DNA from: Aplysia californica
Taxonomy: Eukaryota > Mollusca > Gastropoda > Aplysiida > Aplysiidae
Assembly (NCBI RefSeq): GCF_000002075.1
Contig: NW_004797391.1
Coordinates: 409,512 to 473,511 of the forward strand
DNA length: 64,000 nucleotides
Reading direction: 5' to 3'
Shown here: positions 22,376-36,000 of the stretch, piece after piece
How positions within the stretch are numbered: the first letter of the stretch is position 1
How the letters are laid out: each line of letters starts with the position of its first letter
Position numbers and translations under genes: made by a program
The notes under the pieces: generated by a model
What the model was told of the DNA's origin: nothing
Databases searched by the model: none
The model's input: the letters and a program-made list of their open reading frames with translations, nothing else

Positions 22376-23002
22376 TTTGTATTTATGAGGCAGCATGGTG
22401 AAATCAAGCGCTCATCAAAATAACTAAATCTGAGAAACAGGCATTTTTTTCCGCCCATTTGGAAATTTTCATCAAATTTTTTTGGTGGGCTTAACCTCTT
22501 TTATGTCCATATAAAAACACATTTCTATGAGAAATTTACTTTAAAAAAACATTGATTAAAATTAAAGGCTCAGAATATGTTCTTTTTCAGTTTTCAAAGA
22601 CTTCTTTAGCTATTGGAGAAAACAGTTACTAAACTTAAGCGGTCATTTTCTCTCTAATTTCATCACTGGAACCAGGCGAACTAACTATGTTCAATCGCAA
22701 ATATCTTGACTTCTATGTAAGATAAATGGTATATATATTTCATGAGAAACAAGACGAATAAATCAGCTTTCAGATTATACCAATAACTCTACATGCCCAA
22801 AAATTGACGAGCGCCTGATTCCACCGCATCGTGACACATTTGTATATATATATGTGTGTTATTCTTTGGATCTTCTTAGAAATGAATTGAGTTTTATTGA
22901 GAGGGTCCTATTTCTGAAATGTTACACATTGGTATCTGTTCTCTTGGCATAACTAAAAATTGTAATGTATTATGTATGGTACTTTTGAACTTGTATTACA
23001 AA

Positions 23003-23008
23003 AATAAA
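23003..23008 (+). promoter_or_regulatory. candidate PPIL2 poly(A) signal AATAAA
   Basis: AATAAA lies about 810 bases after the PPIL2 stop. Bases 22193-23000 would be the 3' UTR and contain a GT-rich microsatellite (about 22281-22375). Confidence 0.4.
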
Positions 23009-23663
23009 ATTGATAATGCCTCATCTCAGTATTTACTCATGCATTTCATTACAGAAATTTTAAAATCATTCTTGGGTGCATTTTGCTACCTTGACAATTG
23101 TGTATATCCTTGAGTTGAAGAAAAGCACATTGACATGATGACGATCAGTAATTAATACTAGTGCAAAGGAAAAGTGAGATGACTTTGCAACAATAACTAA
23201 GGCGACAGAAAAAAAAAATAGCTTACCAGCATACACTGTGACTGTAAGTGTTTTGGGTTTAACGACCCTACCAACACTTACCAGTGACTGGTAATTAAGA
23301 GCATCACAAATATTCCGAGTAGTAAACAACACAACTTTTGATTGAATGCCAGCAGGCTGAATACCAGTGTCGATAGTGTAATAATTTAAGGCTCTCCACA
23401 TTGCATGCACAGGACTAAGTTAGATTCCGAGACGATGAAGACATTTTATAGAGCATCTCCACCTTTCTGTCGACAAGATGTAGCCTACCCCGCACAGCCT
23501 GCCTGGCAGGGATGAAAGACCCAGCCTCCCTAATATAATCTATATTGTCCAAAACATTTTCAGTATTTTGGGAGTCAAACCTTCATCTAGGTCATTGTGG
23601 GTCTTTGTGGTAGCAATCAGAATGTTTTGTTTGTTTTAGTAAGGTTTTTAGGAGCTCACAGTG

Positions 23664-23852
23664 AGTGGGTGGTTAGCGGGTGCTCTGGTGTGGTTTGCTT
23701 CTTCTTTCCTATCAAACCTCTGAATCTATAGTCTTTATCTCCTCTCCTTCTTTTTTTGTGTTTGTTACTCTCTTGTACACCTATAATCTTCGGCACTTAT
23801 ATGACCTGATTGTGTTGCAAGTGCCGTAAAACTCTTACTAAAACTAAACTAA
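23664..23852 (+). repeat. dispersed repeat R2, copy 1
   Basis: GGGTGGTTAGCGGGTGCTCT, GTGTGGTTTGCTTCTTCTTT and a GTTGCAAGTGCCGTAAAACT tail followed by ACTAAAACTAA. The second copy is at 61372-61542. Confidence 0.6.
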
Positions 23853-23866
23853 ACAAATGGAGCTCA

Positions 23867-24250
23867 CAACTGCATATAAGGTCATATGAGCGCCAAGGGG
23901 TGTATGTCAACAGAGAGGTCCAAACTGGGAATCAGGCTTACTCTGCAAACCTCTCTAGCCCTCAACAGCACAAACTCTGCTTCAACTATCAAGGCACCCC
24001 AGAAATAACAGTTCACAAGAAAGTAACAAACATACAAAAGAAGTAGAGGTAAAATGACAATAGTTAGGATGAGGAAAGAAAAAGCAGCAGTTCTCCCTTA
24101 TTTTGTTCTGCCACAGCATAAGCATGACATTGATAGATCAGCCCATTTACAATACAATTCAACTGTGCATAAGAACATGTTAATATCCCCCCTTTGGAAT
24201 GGCCTTCAAAATGTTTGTCAACTCGTGAAGCTTTCAAAGTTCGGTGGTAC
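23867..24250 (-). repeat. dispersed repeat R1, copy 2 (inverted)
   Basis: Reverse complement of 1494-1888, placed tail to tail with the R2 copy at 23664-23852. The two face each other with about 14 bases between. Confidence 0.6.
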
Positions 24251-24675
24251 AGAATCACCTATGGCCAATTACATACTATTTCTGAGTCCCCTAACTTTTA
24301 AGCAGCCACTTACTTAAAATATGACATCACAACATACATTATACATTATAAATTTTGTAAAATATCATCCCCTTCAGTTCGATATATGGCTCTGAAATTT
24401 TACCAGAATAGTCTGTCGCTGTCGTGGAGGCCTTTTTCTTGATTTGTCAAGGTATTCTTAAAGAGTACATTCTGCACACATGAATTCCCAGTTTTTTCAA
24501 AATTTACACTGCTGGGGGAGGGAGTGTTTTGCTTCTTTTTTTTTTATGTTACAACTCTTTTTGCCATCATTCAAGATGGACTGGGGTAAGACAATCCTGA
24601 GAATGCCTTGAAAGCCAGTAAAGTCAAGGAATCAAATAAGGCACTTGAGACTTAGTTATTTATAAGTAGTGAACA

Positions 24676-27039
24676 TTGCACACTGTAGCTCACCAGAAAA
24701 TGAAAAATCAAAGACCACATATTATGGTTCGCCATTTAATCATAGAGTTCTCAAAGAAAATCCATCCAGTTATTAGTATTTCACATATATACATAACATG
24801 TAGATGCCAGATATTATGTCTCTGGAATAAGAACAGAGACACTTATTGTAGGCAATCTGCACTAAATGATGAGGACAGCGTTTGCCAGTGCGTGCTGTAG
24901 TTGCTTCTTACCCTCTGTGTATTTAAATTTATAAATAATGTCTGGCATTAGAATTGCCAGTCACTCCTTCAATCACAAACAACAACAAAAAAACTCTCCT
25001 CTGTGGCAATGATGTGAGGACTGCAATCGCGCAAGGCAACACCTGAGACTATGTAGGAACAAATAAGCAACAGCACTCACGCATACACATAGGCACTCAA
25101 GTACAACATTCTCTCTTTCTCTTTTCATCACTTAGGCACCCAGAAAAATTAATTTGTACCAGTAGGCCTACTTAACAGTGAGAAGACATTATAACATGAC
25201 CATATTTGCCTACAGCTAGAAAAACAAGACAACCACTTAAAAGAGGAGTCTGCACATGGCACTAGCAATAAGCATTGAGCATTTCAGTCTGGTATGTTGC
25301 TTGAAGAAATATCTTCGTATGAATCCACAGGATACATATTCTGCATGCATAGACTAGCCCTGATAATAGAGAAAATGCTGTACATCTAAGCAGAGTTCCT
25401 TCAAGTCCAAAGCCTACTATAAAGATACAAAGGGCTAAAATGTACTTGGGTTAACATGGTTACCAATTGTACTGATGATTCAAAAACCCTCCCCCGAGCC
25501 TTTTGCAGATGCTGGGACCTCCTTCACAACTAGATAGTGGGGGAAAATGATGAATAATAGTCGGTGACAAAATCACCATTCACCCATACATTAGTCAAAT
25601 GTAGGTGTCTACTCTCTATTTCACAGCATTCTGAAGGCTATTAAATTTAAAAAATATTTAAACTTAAACTCCCGCGACTCCATTATATAAAGCAACTGAG
25701 ATTATTTAAAATAATAGATAATTTCTCTGTGTATTTATCACAATGACATGTACAAAGCATGGTTTCACATAAATGTCCCCTCTTTTATGGTGACTTTCTC
25801 ATGCTCAAGCAACATACAAAAATCTACGACAACAGTATATATGTACAAATGAAAACGGTGCACAAGCTCGCATGATATATGCGTCCCTGTTACAAATAAT
25901 AACAAGTAATCACCTTATATAAATTCAAAACTGCTCAGAAATTATTATGATGTAAAATCGCATGATGTAGTAACATCCATTGCACACAAATGATTTAAGA
26001 TAACTCCGGTCCCAAATTTACAAAGGCAAACAAGAAAACAGTCCATATCAGCATGATGGTATTCCAAAATGGACTGAAGACGTTTCTTCCCATAAGATGA
26101 TGTTTTCACAACCTGCAGATCATCAACTAAAGTTCAGAACACTACTTTCAAAACCAACATTTCACACAAGACTATTTCAACAAATATATTGATTTCAAAT
26201 CATCATAAAAGACCAAGACTAAAATGTGCTGAATCTGTACTTCAGATGCCAAGTATTATGGCTGGACATGAATTCAAGAAAACTTTCAGTGCTGCTTATC
26301 CTAAACCAACCCGAAAGAAAACAAAAAATTCCATCCTATTATCTAAATAGTTTTATGATCAACAAAATGTGTTTGTTTTTCTAAAGCCTCAGTACAAGTT
26401 TGGGGAAGTCCAATCACTGAAGAAATAAGTGACCAGGCTATTGAACTTTTTAAAAATCTGGGAATCAGAACCAAATGGAATCAAACACCCTCTTATACAG
26501 CCGTTTTTGCATAAACTTGCATGGAAACTGGACACTATTAAATAAAAATTACCACGATTCATAAAAAGAATATTGCTGATGCAAATTGGTAGTCAAATGT
26601 TTCCATTGATGAAAAGGAGACACAATAATCTGTACACTGATGAAACGGTACAAAATTGCACTTTCCTTCTCAAGATGCATACAAGAAACCCCTTTTCTGT
26701 TGCAGCTGGAAATTCTTATCCATCAAACCAAACTTCCCATGAAATGATCTTCACGTCACTCTCAAGCTGTCAGTGCCCCACATTTTTCCAAGAGATATTT
26801 TCCCTGAGATGACACCAACAGCTTTTGTTTCCATGATAAAATCATATGGCAAGAAACAAATTTCATGTTCATTATTCAATACTACGAACGCAGCTAGCTG
26901 TAAACTATAAAAACCCAAAGCACTGTCCTTCCCTTCTCAGATACAACTGTACCATGATGTATTAGCTGTGGTCACTTGACGACTGGGAAGAAAGTGACAA
27001 AGACAAACAGACAGCTGATCCTGTGGCCGCAGTCTTCGT
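24676..27039 (-). other. probable RNF185 3' UTR and unique downstream DNA
   Basis: About 2.4 kb downstream of the RNF185 stop, ending near the repeats at 23664-24250. It is AT-rich and shows no repeats or convincing ORFs, as a long 3' UTR would. I could not fix the poly(A) site. Confidence 0.3.
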
Positions 27040-30000
27040 TCATGCTATGAGGAGCCAGAAGATAAAGATGATAGCCACCCAGAGAAACACCTTGCTGAGA
27101 AATTGCTCCTCTGCCTGCTGAGGGGAGTTTGGTGGCGCTGATGAGAGAAAAGAGGACATTTTTTTTTTAATGACATCCGAAGTCCTCAAAAAAGCGAAAA
27201 AGAAAATAATTTTAGCTCAGAGCTAAATAACCATTCCAATACTCACCCATTATGCATGTAAATACACAAGAGAAGTAATCTAAGTTAATTTGTTACACAC
27301 CTCATCTTCGTTGCAGATAGGCTACATTGTTATTATCAATATAAGCTGAAGAAAGGAAATAAGCGCTCGTGATAATCATGTTCAAGAGGATTCCAAATAA
27401 GAAGAAAATGCTTACAGTAGCATATTGCATAAAATATGAGATGCACAGTTCGTTTGTATGAAGAGAGCACACTGAATTTGAAAGGGTCTATAAAATAAAA
27501 ACTAAATCTAAACGTAGCCTACACACTTACACAAACAAATGTGGTAGCTAATGAATTTTAAAATACAAACCAACAACAACAAAAAGAACACACACATGGT
27601 GTATATAATCACTGTTCAAGGAGTCACTGTTCCATTTGTTCATAGACAAGAGACTTGTTTGACAAAATCAAAAAGACTGCTATCAACCGTATAAAAAATC
27701 CTGCTTAATAAAAAACAAGAAGCAAGGATTAGAACTGCCACCATAACCCTGTACCAACTTGCAAAGAGGGAAAGAACTTTGATGAAACATCCATTGTCCA
27801 GTTTTCAGGAACAGTAAGTATAATGGGGAAAAGTGGTGAGGGTCACTCGTGGGACAGGTAACTTCTCACTTGTAATACCAAAAATCTAAAAAAATATTGC
27901 CGACTGTACACCTGAAATTTCCTGGACTTCCAGTACCACCGGGATGAAAATGAGAACACCTGAAAACCTTTTAACTGCTCTATGACTATGATTGCCACAA
28001 AGTATTCCCTGGCACTAGCAGTGTTTTACAGAAATTGTAAGGAGCATATTTTGCTTTTAGTTTCTTAACACATCTTTATTATATTTTGTGGGATCCAACT
28101 GAGTACATTTTCAGAATGATAATATTCAAATGGCCACAGACTTAAACTTCCTAAAAACAAAACACTGCATAGCAGAGTGACTTATGTTGCAAGAATGAGG
28201 GGATCAGCTCCAAAAAAAACCCCCAGTTTTGTTGAAATGGGTTCTTTAACAAAGCTCATGTCATTAATTCTCAAAACTTTAGAGTCAGGCACAGCACACA
28301 GAGATAAGACAACAACAAAAACTTACGTGGCCCTGGCCTGCCATCACTAAAGTTGAATGTGGACGCGAAAATCCCAAAGGGGAAAGCACCAATTCCAAAT
28401 GAAAACTGGAAATTGCCATCACCACCAAAACCAAAGCTCTGGAAGGGCTGTGGACCATTGAAAGACAAATTTAACAATTATAAAATGCTTTGAAAACAAG
28501 TTTTAAAAACTTTTGGACTGAAATTCACATCCATTTCAAATAAGACAAAAGATAACTGCTTCATAATGATACAAACAGTCCATTATTTACAAAAAAGAAG
28601 GAAAATCATGAATAGTTCCAATCAAACCAAGACAATTACTAATTTTATACCATACATCAGATTTTTTCTTTTTCCCCACTTAAACATTGGTGAGACTGTT
28701 AAAAGGCGCACTCCGAGTCCAAAAAAAGTTTTAAATTGCAAAAAAACAGAATACTAGTCGCAACAAAAAATCTCTTTTCAACTTTTCAAAAAAAATACAT
28801 CACCTCTCTAGTGCCAATAAATTAAAGTTGAATCAACATCCAAGCATTACATTTTCACACATATCATGTCACCGAGTTAGCATTTGGACACCAGTAAAAT
28901 CGCAGCTGGCATTGAATGCTTCCTAACCGTTACAAGATCTAGAACATAAAGTCAAAAGCATAAACAGGCTACTTTCTAGTAGGAACATTAGCTATATATA
29001 GAAATGTAATCTATACCCAGCGGCAATAGAAACTTTCCATTTTGTTTTTTGTAACTGCACCCTTGTTCACGTAAATTAGTGAGCGAAATTTTGCACATCA
29101 CTCACCATGTACCCATAGATGACTCCGCACTGATCTTTCTCTTGAACAATAGTTTAACCATGTGGTCACTTGACCAACAGATAAATTAACTTGTTTTATG
29201 ACTTAAGTTCCGCCGAAATTATGAAATCGTCTAAATTATGTTTACATCAACGCAGTACCGATTTTAGAACCGAAAAAACAAGTTACATATTTACATTCCA
29301 GCAGTACTATCAGCCCGTAGAGTCTTGCAGATGCTTCATTGTTCCCATCCTACCATCAATATTCTGAAAGATAGGTTCCAAGTCACTGAAGTTACACCTG
29401 ACAGACGCAGACCACAGATCGAAACTACCCAGGAAGACAGACAGATACTGCTCTGGCATCTTCGAGATCGCTTTCTCACAACGATCAGCTGTGCATCTCA
29501 ATTTCATACAGACATTGGAAAAGTTATCAGCGATAAAAAAAAAGGATACAATGGTGTTAAAACATGTTCTGACATCGAGCAAGGTGGCCCTATAATGACC
29601 AACATTTGCATATTTCCAAGAATTACACTTGAACTGACAGGGCAAATCGTCACATTCTTCTGAGATGGGAGTTCTCTTCTCGGAGAGTATTGAGACATAA
29701 AGGAGTGAGAGACTAGCAGACTGCTGCATGCATGTAATAAACAGATGGGGCAGTGGCACTGTGATGGTATGGGGTTGAATATATTGCAACCACAGAACCT
29801 AACTGCACATTTTCAACGCTACAGTCGATGCCAGCGAGTACCAGAATGTTCTACGGGTGTATTTGGTTTCCTTCTTTCAAACACATAGACGTATGCACAC
29901 ATTACATCAAGACATGTGTGCCCACATATTGCTTGTGTAAAGGTGCAATATCTACAGCAGCAAAATGTGAATGTTTTGCCATTACCAGCCTAAGAGTTAG

Positions 30001-33000
30001 CACCCAAAACGAAATCAATATTGTACAACGAAAGGGACAAGCATCGATTCCTAAGTGGAATGGACCGCCACAACATTTAATTTCAAAGAGAAAAAAAAAA
30101 ACTTCCTCAACCAAGGTGCTGAAAATGCAAATCTTGCATCATTGCAAGGGGCGACAATACCGCTACTGGCATGAAATTTTGAAATCAAGGGGTTCCAGTT
30201 GGCGCTTAACACTGTGCCACCATGTGAGACATGATCAAGAAACAAAAGGTAATACTAAAATACAGTCGAACCTGCCATGATGGCCACCTGTGCAAACAGC
30301 CACTTTCCATTTCCCCCTTTGCTTTTTTTCTACATAATTTCTGTGTGTGAAACGGTCACCTGTCCAACGCGGCCGCAGCCCCCTTATTTTATCAACCCAA
30401 AGCCAAATTTAACTTGCCGAGGCAGCCAGGCGTGATCTCTTATTGCGAAATGCTCTGTCGTAAAGTCTAGCCTCTGACGCTGTGGACGGGCCGTCATAAT
30501 CCATTCACCTGTCCTTATTGTTAGTCCCTCCAATGAATGTTTACCCAAGTTGACCAATGGGTAACAATACATCTTCAACTGCTGGTGAGAGAAGCATGTG
30601 ATCCGGCATAACCTAAAATAAGCCGCGTCCACAACTCACACAAATTGTACATGAAGTAACTTCTTGTCACTGTTTTGTATACCTAATCTGTAACAAAGTA
30701 ACAATGGACGTTGACATGAACTTGCCACAGAAGCATTGCTCGCTCTCCAAGCGGTGGGGATCAAGTGTTTCTTTTACCATGACACTTGGTCTTCATCGTC
30801 TTACATTCTTTATCCTTGCACAACATTAGCAATCCAAAAAAAAAACCCTCCAAAAACCCAACAAAGCAGCAAAAACAAAAAACCGAAAAGCCCCTTCTTA
30901 CCCTTCCACACACACCCCCCCCTCCCCCTTTTCATATGAAAACAAAAACCCTTTTGAATTCGCCCTACGGCCGTCCTAAGCCTGAATCAGCCCCAGTTTG
31001 GACTTCAGAAGGGAATGGGTTACATTCTTCATTTTGACCAGTCCTGCATAAGACGACCACCTGTGTCAAACGGCCACTTTTCTCCATGACAATGGGAGGC
31101 TGTTTTACACAGGTTCGACTGTACACTGCTAGACATACTTTGAAATATGTCTGTGTTAATTTTTGTCTTTATGTGTTGAATAATAAGTACAATACAGTCT
31201 TCTCTCCAAGTGAAAAGTTTCTATTGCCACAGTGTCAAGAAAATGCCGCTTACATTAGAGGATTCTGGTTCAGACCTCTGCCCAGCTGGTCTTGGGGGCA
31301 GTTTTTCTCTGTAATAAAAACAAAAACAAAACTTATTTAAGCATTAATTACAGTCAACAGAACTTCCTCGCCAAATCACTCTGCAGAACTTGAAAAAATA
31401 CCTTACACAGAAAGTGTTTTCTGTGGCCTCATAAACTTATCATATAATCATGTTACCTTTACTTTGTGCCTCCACCCTCAGCACCCTACTCAACCCCCAC
31501 CCAAACTGATCATCCTGTCAATGGACAAAACCTGCAAAAAGTGAAAAATGTTCATCTTACTCCAATAGTATTTCACATCTATCACATTTGACCATACACT
31601 CTGCACATACCCTGAACACACATTTCAATAAGCTAGAAGTTAATTCTTTCTGTATTATTATAGCATACACGACTCTTACCTTGGATCTTGTGGATTTGGA
31701 TTTCCTCTGCCATAAATAGGAATCACCTTATCCTTGCCAATGCCTGCTTTACAAACTGGACATGTCTGTCTATTGGGCCGAGTCTCCAGCCACTGATGCA
31801 AGCATGGCCAACTGCAAGTAGACAAGATATGGATGGATATAGTCCAAGTCACGCCAAAAAAAAAAGAGAGAGAGAGAGAGGGGGGGGGGGGCGAATTGGA
31901 TGCCTCTTTGGTCTTTAAGAATATGTTGCCGTAGGCTTGTTAGGCTACTTGTTACACTCTAAACTTGCTCCATGAAACTATTTGGGTTTGCCTTGTGCCA
32001 CACAGTGGGATAAAAATCTGGCCTAGTGTTGACGTGTTTACTTTCTTCTCTCCAGTCCCAGGCCTAGCCTTACCGCTTACCAAAACTGTGAATTCCCTAA
32101 TACAATGAGGTTTTGCGAATTTACATAGCCTACAGTTACAGCAGACCACAATGTTTTCACTTATCACTATAATCAATTGAAACTGAAACTAGGTTCTCAT
32201 TGTTGTAGATCTGACAATTTGTTAGGCTACCTAAATTTCTTTCTTTTTTTAAAACTTTTTTTGTGATTTTTGCTTTTAAGGCTACAAAGACACCTTGAGA
32301 ATTTTTTAATGAAGAGTTTAATGCACTTTTCCATTTCTTTTGCTGGCCATTTTCATCAATGTTATGTTTTCTTAAAAGAGCAACTTTGTCTCTATATTGT
32401 CCAATTTGGTCCTGTAGAACTTTCCAACCTCCTGGACAGACTTACATTTGATCACATTTTTACATTGTCTTACTCATGCAGTTTCTATTGGTAATATCAT
32501 TAACTAGTTGCATCTGTCTGTTTGGGGTTTTTTTTTCAATTTCATGAACCATTTTCACAAGTTCAGTGTATATTATATTCAAATACTTTGTATACTGTTC
32601 ACATTTTTTGTAACAAATGGTCTAATTTGTCAAATAAGCTGGACCTGGTATTCAATATTATCTTTTGCATTAGCACTGAAGTGTCTTAGCATTATATTAG
32701 CAAAAATACTAAAAATGTACTTAAGCACATTTTTTAGATTGTACTTAAATTTGTACCTAAGTGCCTTTTCAAAAGTACTTTTACAGCTCTGTGATCAAAC
32801 ACCTCAAATAAGGGCGAAAAAATCTTGGGAGGTCCAGTGTGCAAGATTCAAGATGCACACATTAAAGATCCCTTGGTAGTCCTAAAATCGCTAGAGTTAG
32901 TTTCAGAAGCCGCCCAAGAAAAATTAAAAATAACTTCATAGTAAAACTGAGAAAGCCTAATATGAATATAATGAAATGTGAAAACAACCAACTTGTGTCC

Positions 33001-36000
33001 TGAGTGTTCTTTTTTTTTTTAGTAAGTGTTTTTATGGCACTCGCAACTGTGTAAGATATGAGCGTGCAGGAAACATTAAATATTTTTTTAGTTGGTAGGA
33101 AATTTTGAATTTTCCGTGGGTGGCAGCCGACGCCTACTCTTATCGATTTTAGACCACCAACAGATTTTTAATGTGCGCAACTCGCACACAGGACCTCCAA
33201 GATTTTTCGCCCTTGTCCGAGAAGGCTAGATGTAGATCTTTCCTACCAGAAAATCAGGGGTGTAGCTTAAAGACAGTAAGAAGGAGCTAAGGAGTAGCAG
33301 TAGAAAGGCTATAAAAAGAGTCAGGAGCCCAAAGGGGGTGAGCGGGTGGGGGCAGAAAGTGGAGATGAAAGCAGACAATAGAACATTGCTAGAGAGTAGG
33401 AAAGGAGTTGAAATAAGACAATTTTACTGTAGAAATTTTTTCGGCACCTACCCAGATTCGAACCTGGGATCTTTGAATGAGAGGCATACACCCTAACCTC
33501 TAGGCCACAAGAGCCCCCCCCCGCTCATATGACCAACTTTTACACCACCAAATCAGGGATATCCAACATTATAACATCACATTTAGCTATCCTATTTTTT
33601 GAGTTATGAAGACGTTTATAGGTAAAAATGTGGCTGTTTTCGGTGCGTTTTGAGACAATATTTGTCATAGCTCGCCTATTTCTTGGATGTAAATGAAACT
33701 TGGCAGTCTAGTACATTTTTTTATTGCAGAATCTAGTCATGCTGTCAGATTTTTAATATGTCATACTTTTTGAGTTGTAAAGACATTAACAGAGGTAAAA
33801 AAGTGGCGTTCTTTACATAGCAATGCCAATGAAAATGTAAATTTTCACTTTTGTCCCCTTTTTTTTGGTACCTAAGAAAGAATTTTCAATTCTAAGAATT
33901 ATGCTTCTTGAATTTTGAGAATCGGTTCATAAATAAAAAAGTTATGGGATTGTAAAGGTCGGCAAAATATGGATGACCCACATATAGGAAAATACTCCTA
34001 AAAAGTGGACCACGCAGTAGCAGATTCTGTAAGAAAATCGACGATATCTCGGTAACTAATCGGAGTGTTCGAGAGAAACTTGGCTACCCGATGTGTTTTT
34101 GAGTGTAGAAATCATTTCTGCAGTCAGATTTACTACCAATTTCGTAGTTATTTTGTTATAATTAAAATTGTGGTGTACATATTACGATTTTGCGAAAAAG
34201 GGGTGTCGGGATGAGTCCATTTTATTTATAGCATCGTATCACAACATGGGATCTTTAAGAATATATGTCGGCAGCGTGACTAAATAATTGCAAAGCTTTT
34301 TATGATGACTTTAGACCATGCCAACCTTAAAATATAAGTTAATTCAATCTAGCATGCGTACAATTAAAAATTATTTTTCCCCGTTGAGACGCGAACACCC
34401 CAAGACGAGATAACCTCGCCTCGGAATACCCCCATAGCGACGTTACAGGGAAATAGAGATAAAAACAACCGGATGCGCACGCCCGCCATTGCCCTATTTC
34501 AAGTGACCAATGAACGAGCCCGGAATAGTCATGCGGGGATTTGTAGGTCACATGCATTTGCCACGAGAGTGAGGGGAAAATGGCCGGTCTCCGTGCGAAG
34601 CCGCTTTGGATAGGGGGGCAGTCGTGTATTTATGATCGGGTCTAAACAACTACTTGACACAGAACGTTCAAATTTGAGCACACTATAGAGGATAGATAGA
34701 TCTATTACCATCTCAGCGTTGAAATTCAAACTCCTTATAGTTTTCGGTGTACACGATACGAAAAAGTTCCCGACACCAAAAGTATAGGTTAATTTATGTG
34801 TACGAACTTCAACGTCCACATATCATTAGTTTGCCCTATTTTCTGATTGGTTGCCGAGTTTAATTCGGATTGGTTCGGAAATAGAGCAGACCGAGGTTGA
34901 CAAAGTTAGTCACCTACGCTTCGGCTGGGTCCGCAAAATCGCCGTAAACGGGGACCAAATTTTCGCCTCACGGGAAAGCCCGATTGGCATTGCTACTTTA
35001 CAGATTTACAAAGATTATCAATCATATGTTCTCCCAAAGTCATGATATTTGAATGAAACTTGGCAACATAAAAGGTTCCTCTTTGCCAAGCAATGCTCTG
35101 GATCAATTTGTCACAAAAATGTAAGTAGAGAGCTGGATTTATTAGTCTAATTAATCCAGTTCTGTACTAGTAAAAGCATGCATACTTTGTTATAGAAAAT
35201 ATAAGATCGTCTCTGTGTAAGATCGTCTCTGTGTAAGATCGTCTCTGTGTATATCCATTGTTGGACAGTGTCCTATTGTGTGGTAGATTAAGATGCGTTC
35301 AGATAATATAGTTTACAAGTCATGGGAATATTTCGCATGTGTAGGCTACAACTCATACAATAAATGATCTCTCTCTCTCTCTCTCTCTCTGTCTCGCGCG
35401 CGCGAGCTCAAGCACGCACGCGTGAACGATAACGATGTATAAACGGGACTATCTTCCCAGACTGGACTAAATAAGTACCATACTCTTCAATAACAATCTT
35501 TTATTTAATGCCTCACTTTTCCAAACAGAGCACACAGGACGAGTCCAAGTGCAGGGTTCCTGCCATGAACTTCCCACCAAATTCAAGGAGATTTCAAGGA
35601 GGTTTCAAGGAGAAATTTTTAAAATTCAAGGAGATTTGGTCAAGAAATTCATGACAAAAGCCTATTTTCGAAGGTCTACACTTGTCCGAAAAGAATCATA
35701 TCATAGTTTCGATTTCCCTACAAAAACTGTTCGCAGGGTGACTGCCAACCCGGCTTCTCAATTTTCCGGTGGGGGGGGGGGCTCATCCATTCTCCAGGGG
35801 CATGTTACATAACAATGACAGTGCATGCTTCATTTATATATTATTTAGTAATATATACACAGAATGGTGCGCACGCACGCATGTAGGTACATTCCAGTCA
35901 GCAACATGTCAGTGTGGCACTGGGATACTGTGACTTAGGTATTTCAGTCAGTTCTTACTTATTTATATTTTCCCCTCATCATATTCCCCTATATAAACTA

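Noticed and set aside
29310-29789. 159-codon minus-strand ORF, the longest continuous one in its area
   Set aside because: It is the antisense shadow of a Tc1 transposase relic that reads on the plus strand.
33430-33515. Functional tRNA-Glu gene on the minus strand
   Set aside because: Boxes A and B are good, but the acceptor and anticodon stems do not pair. SINE head or pseudogene is more likely.
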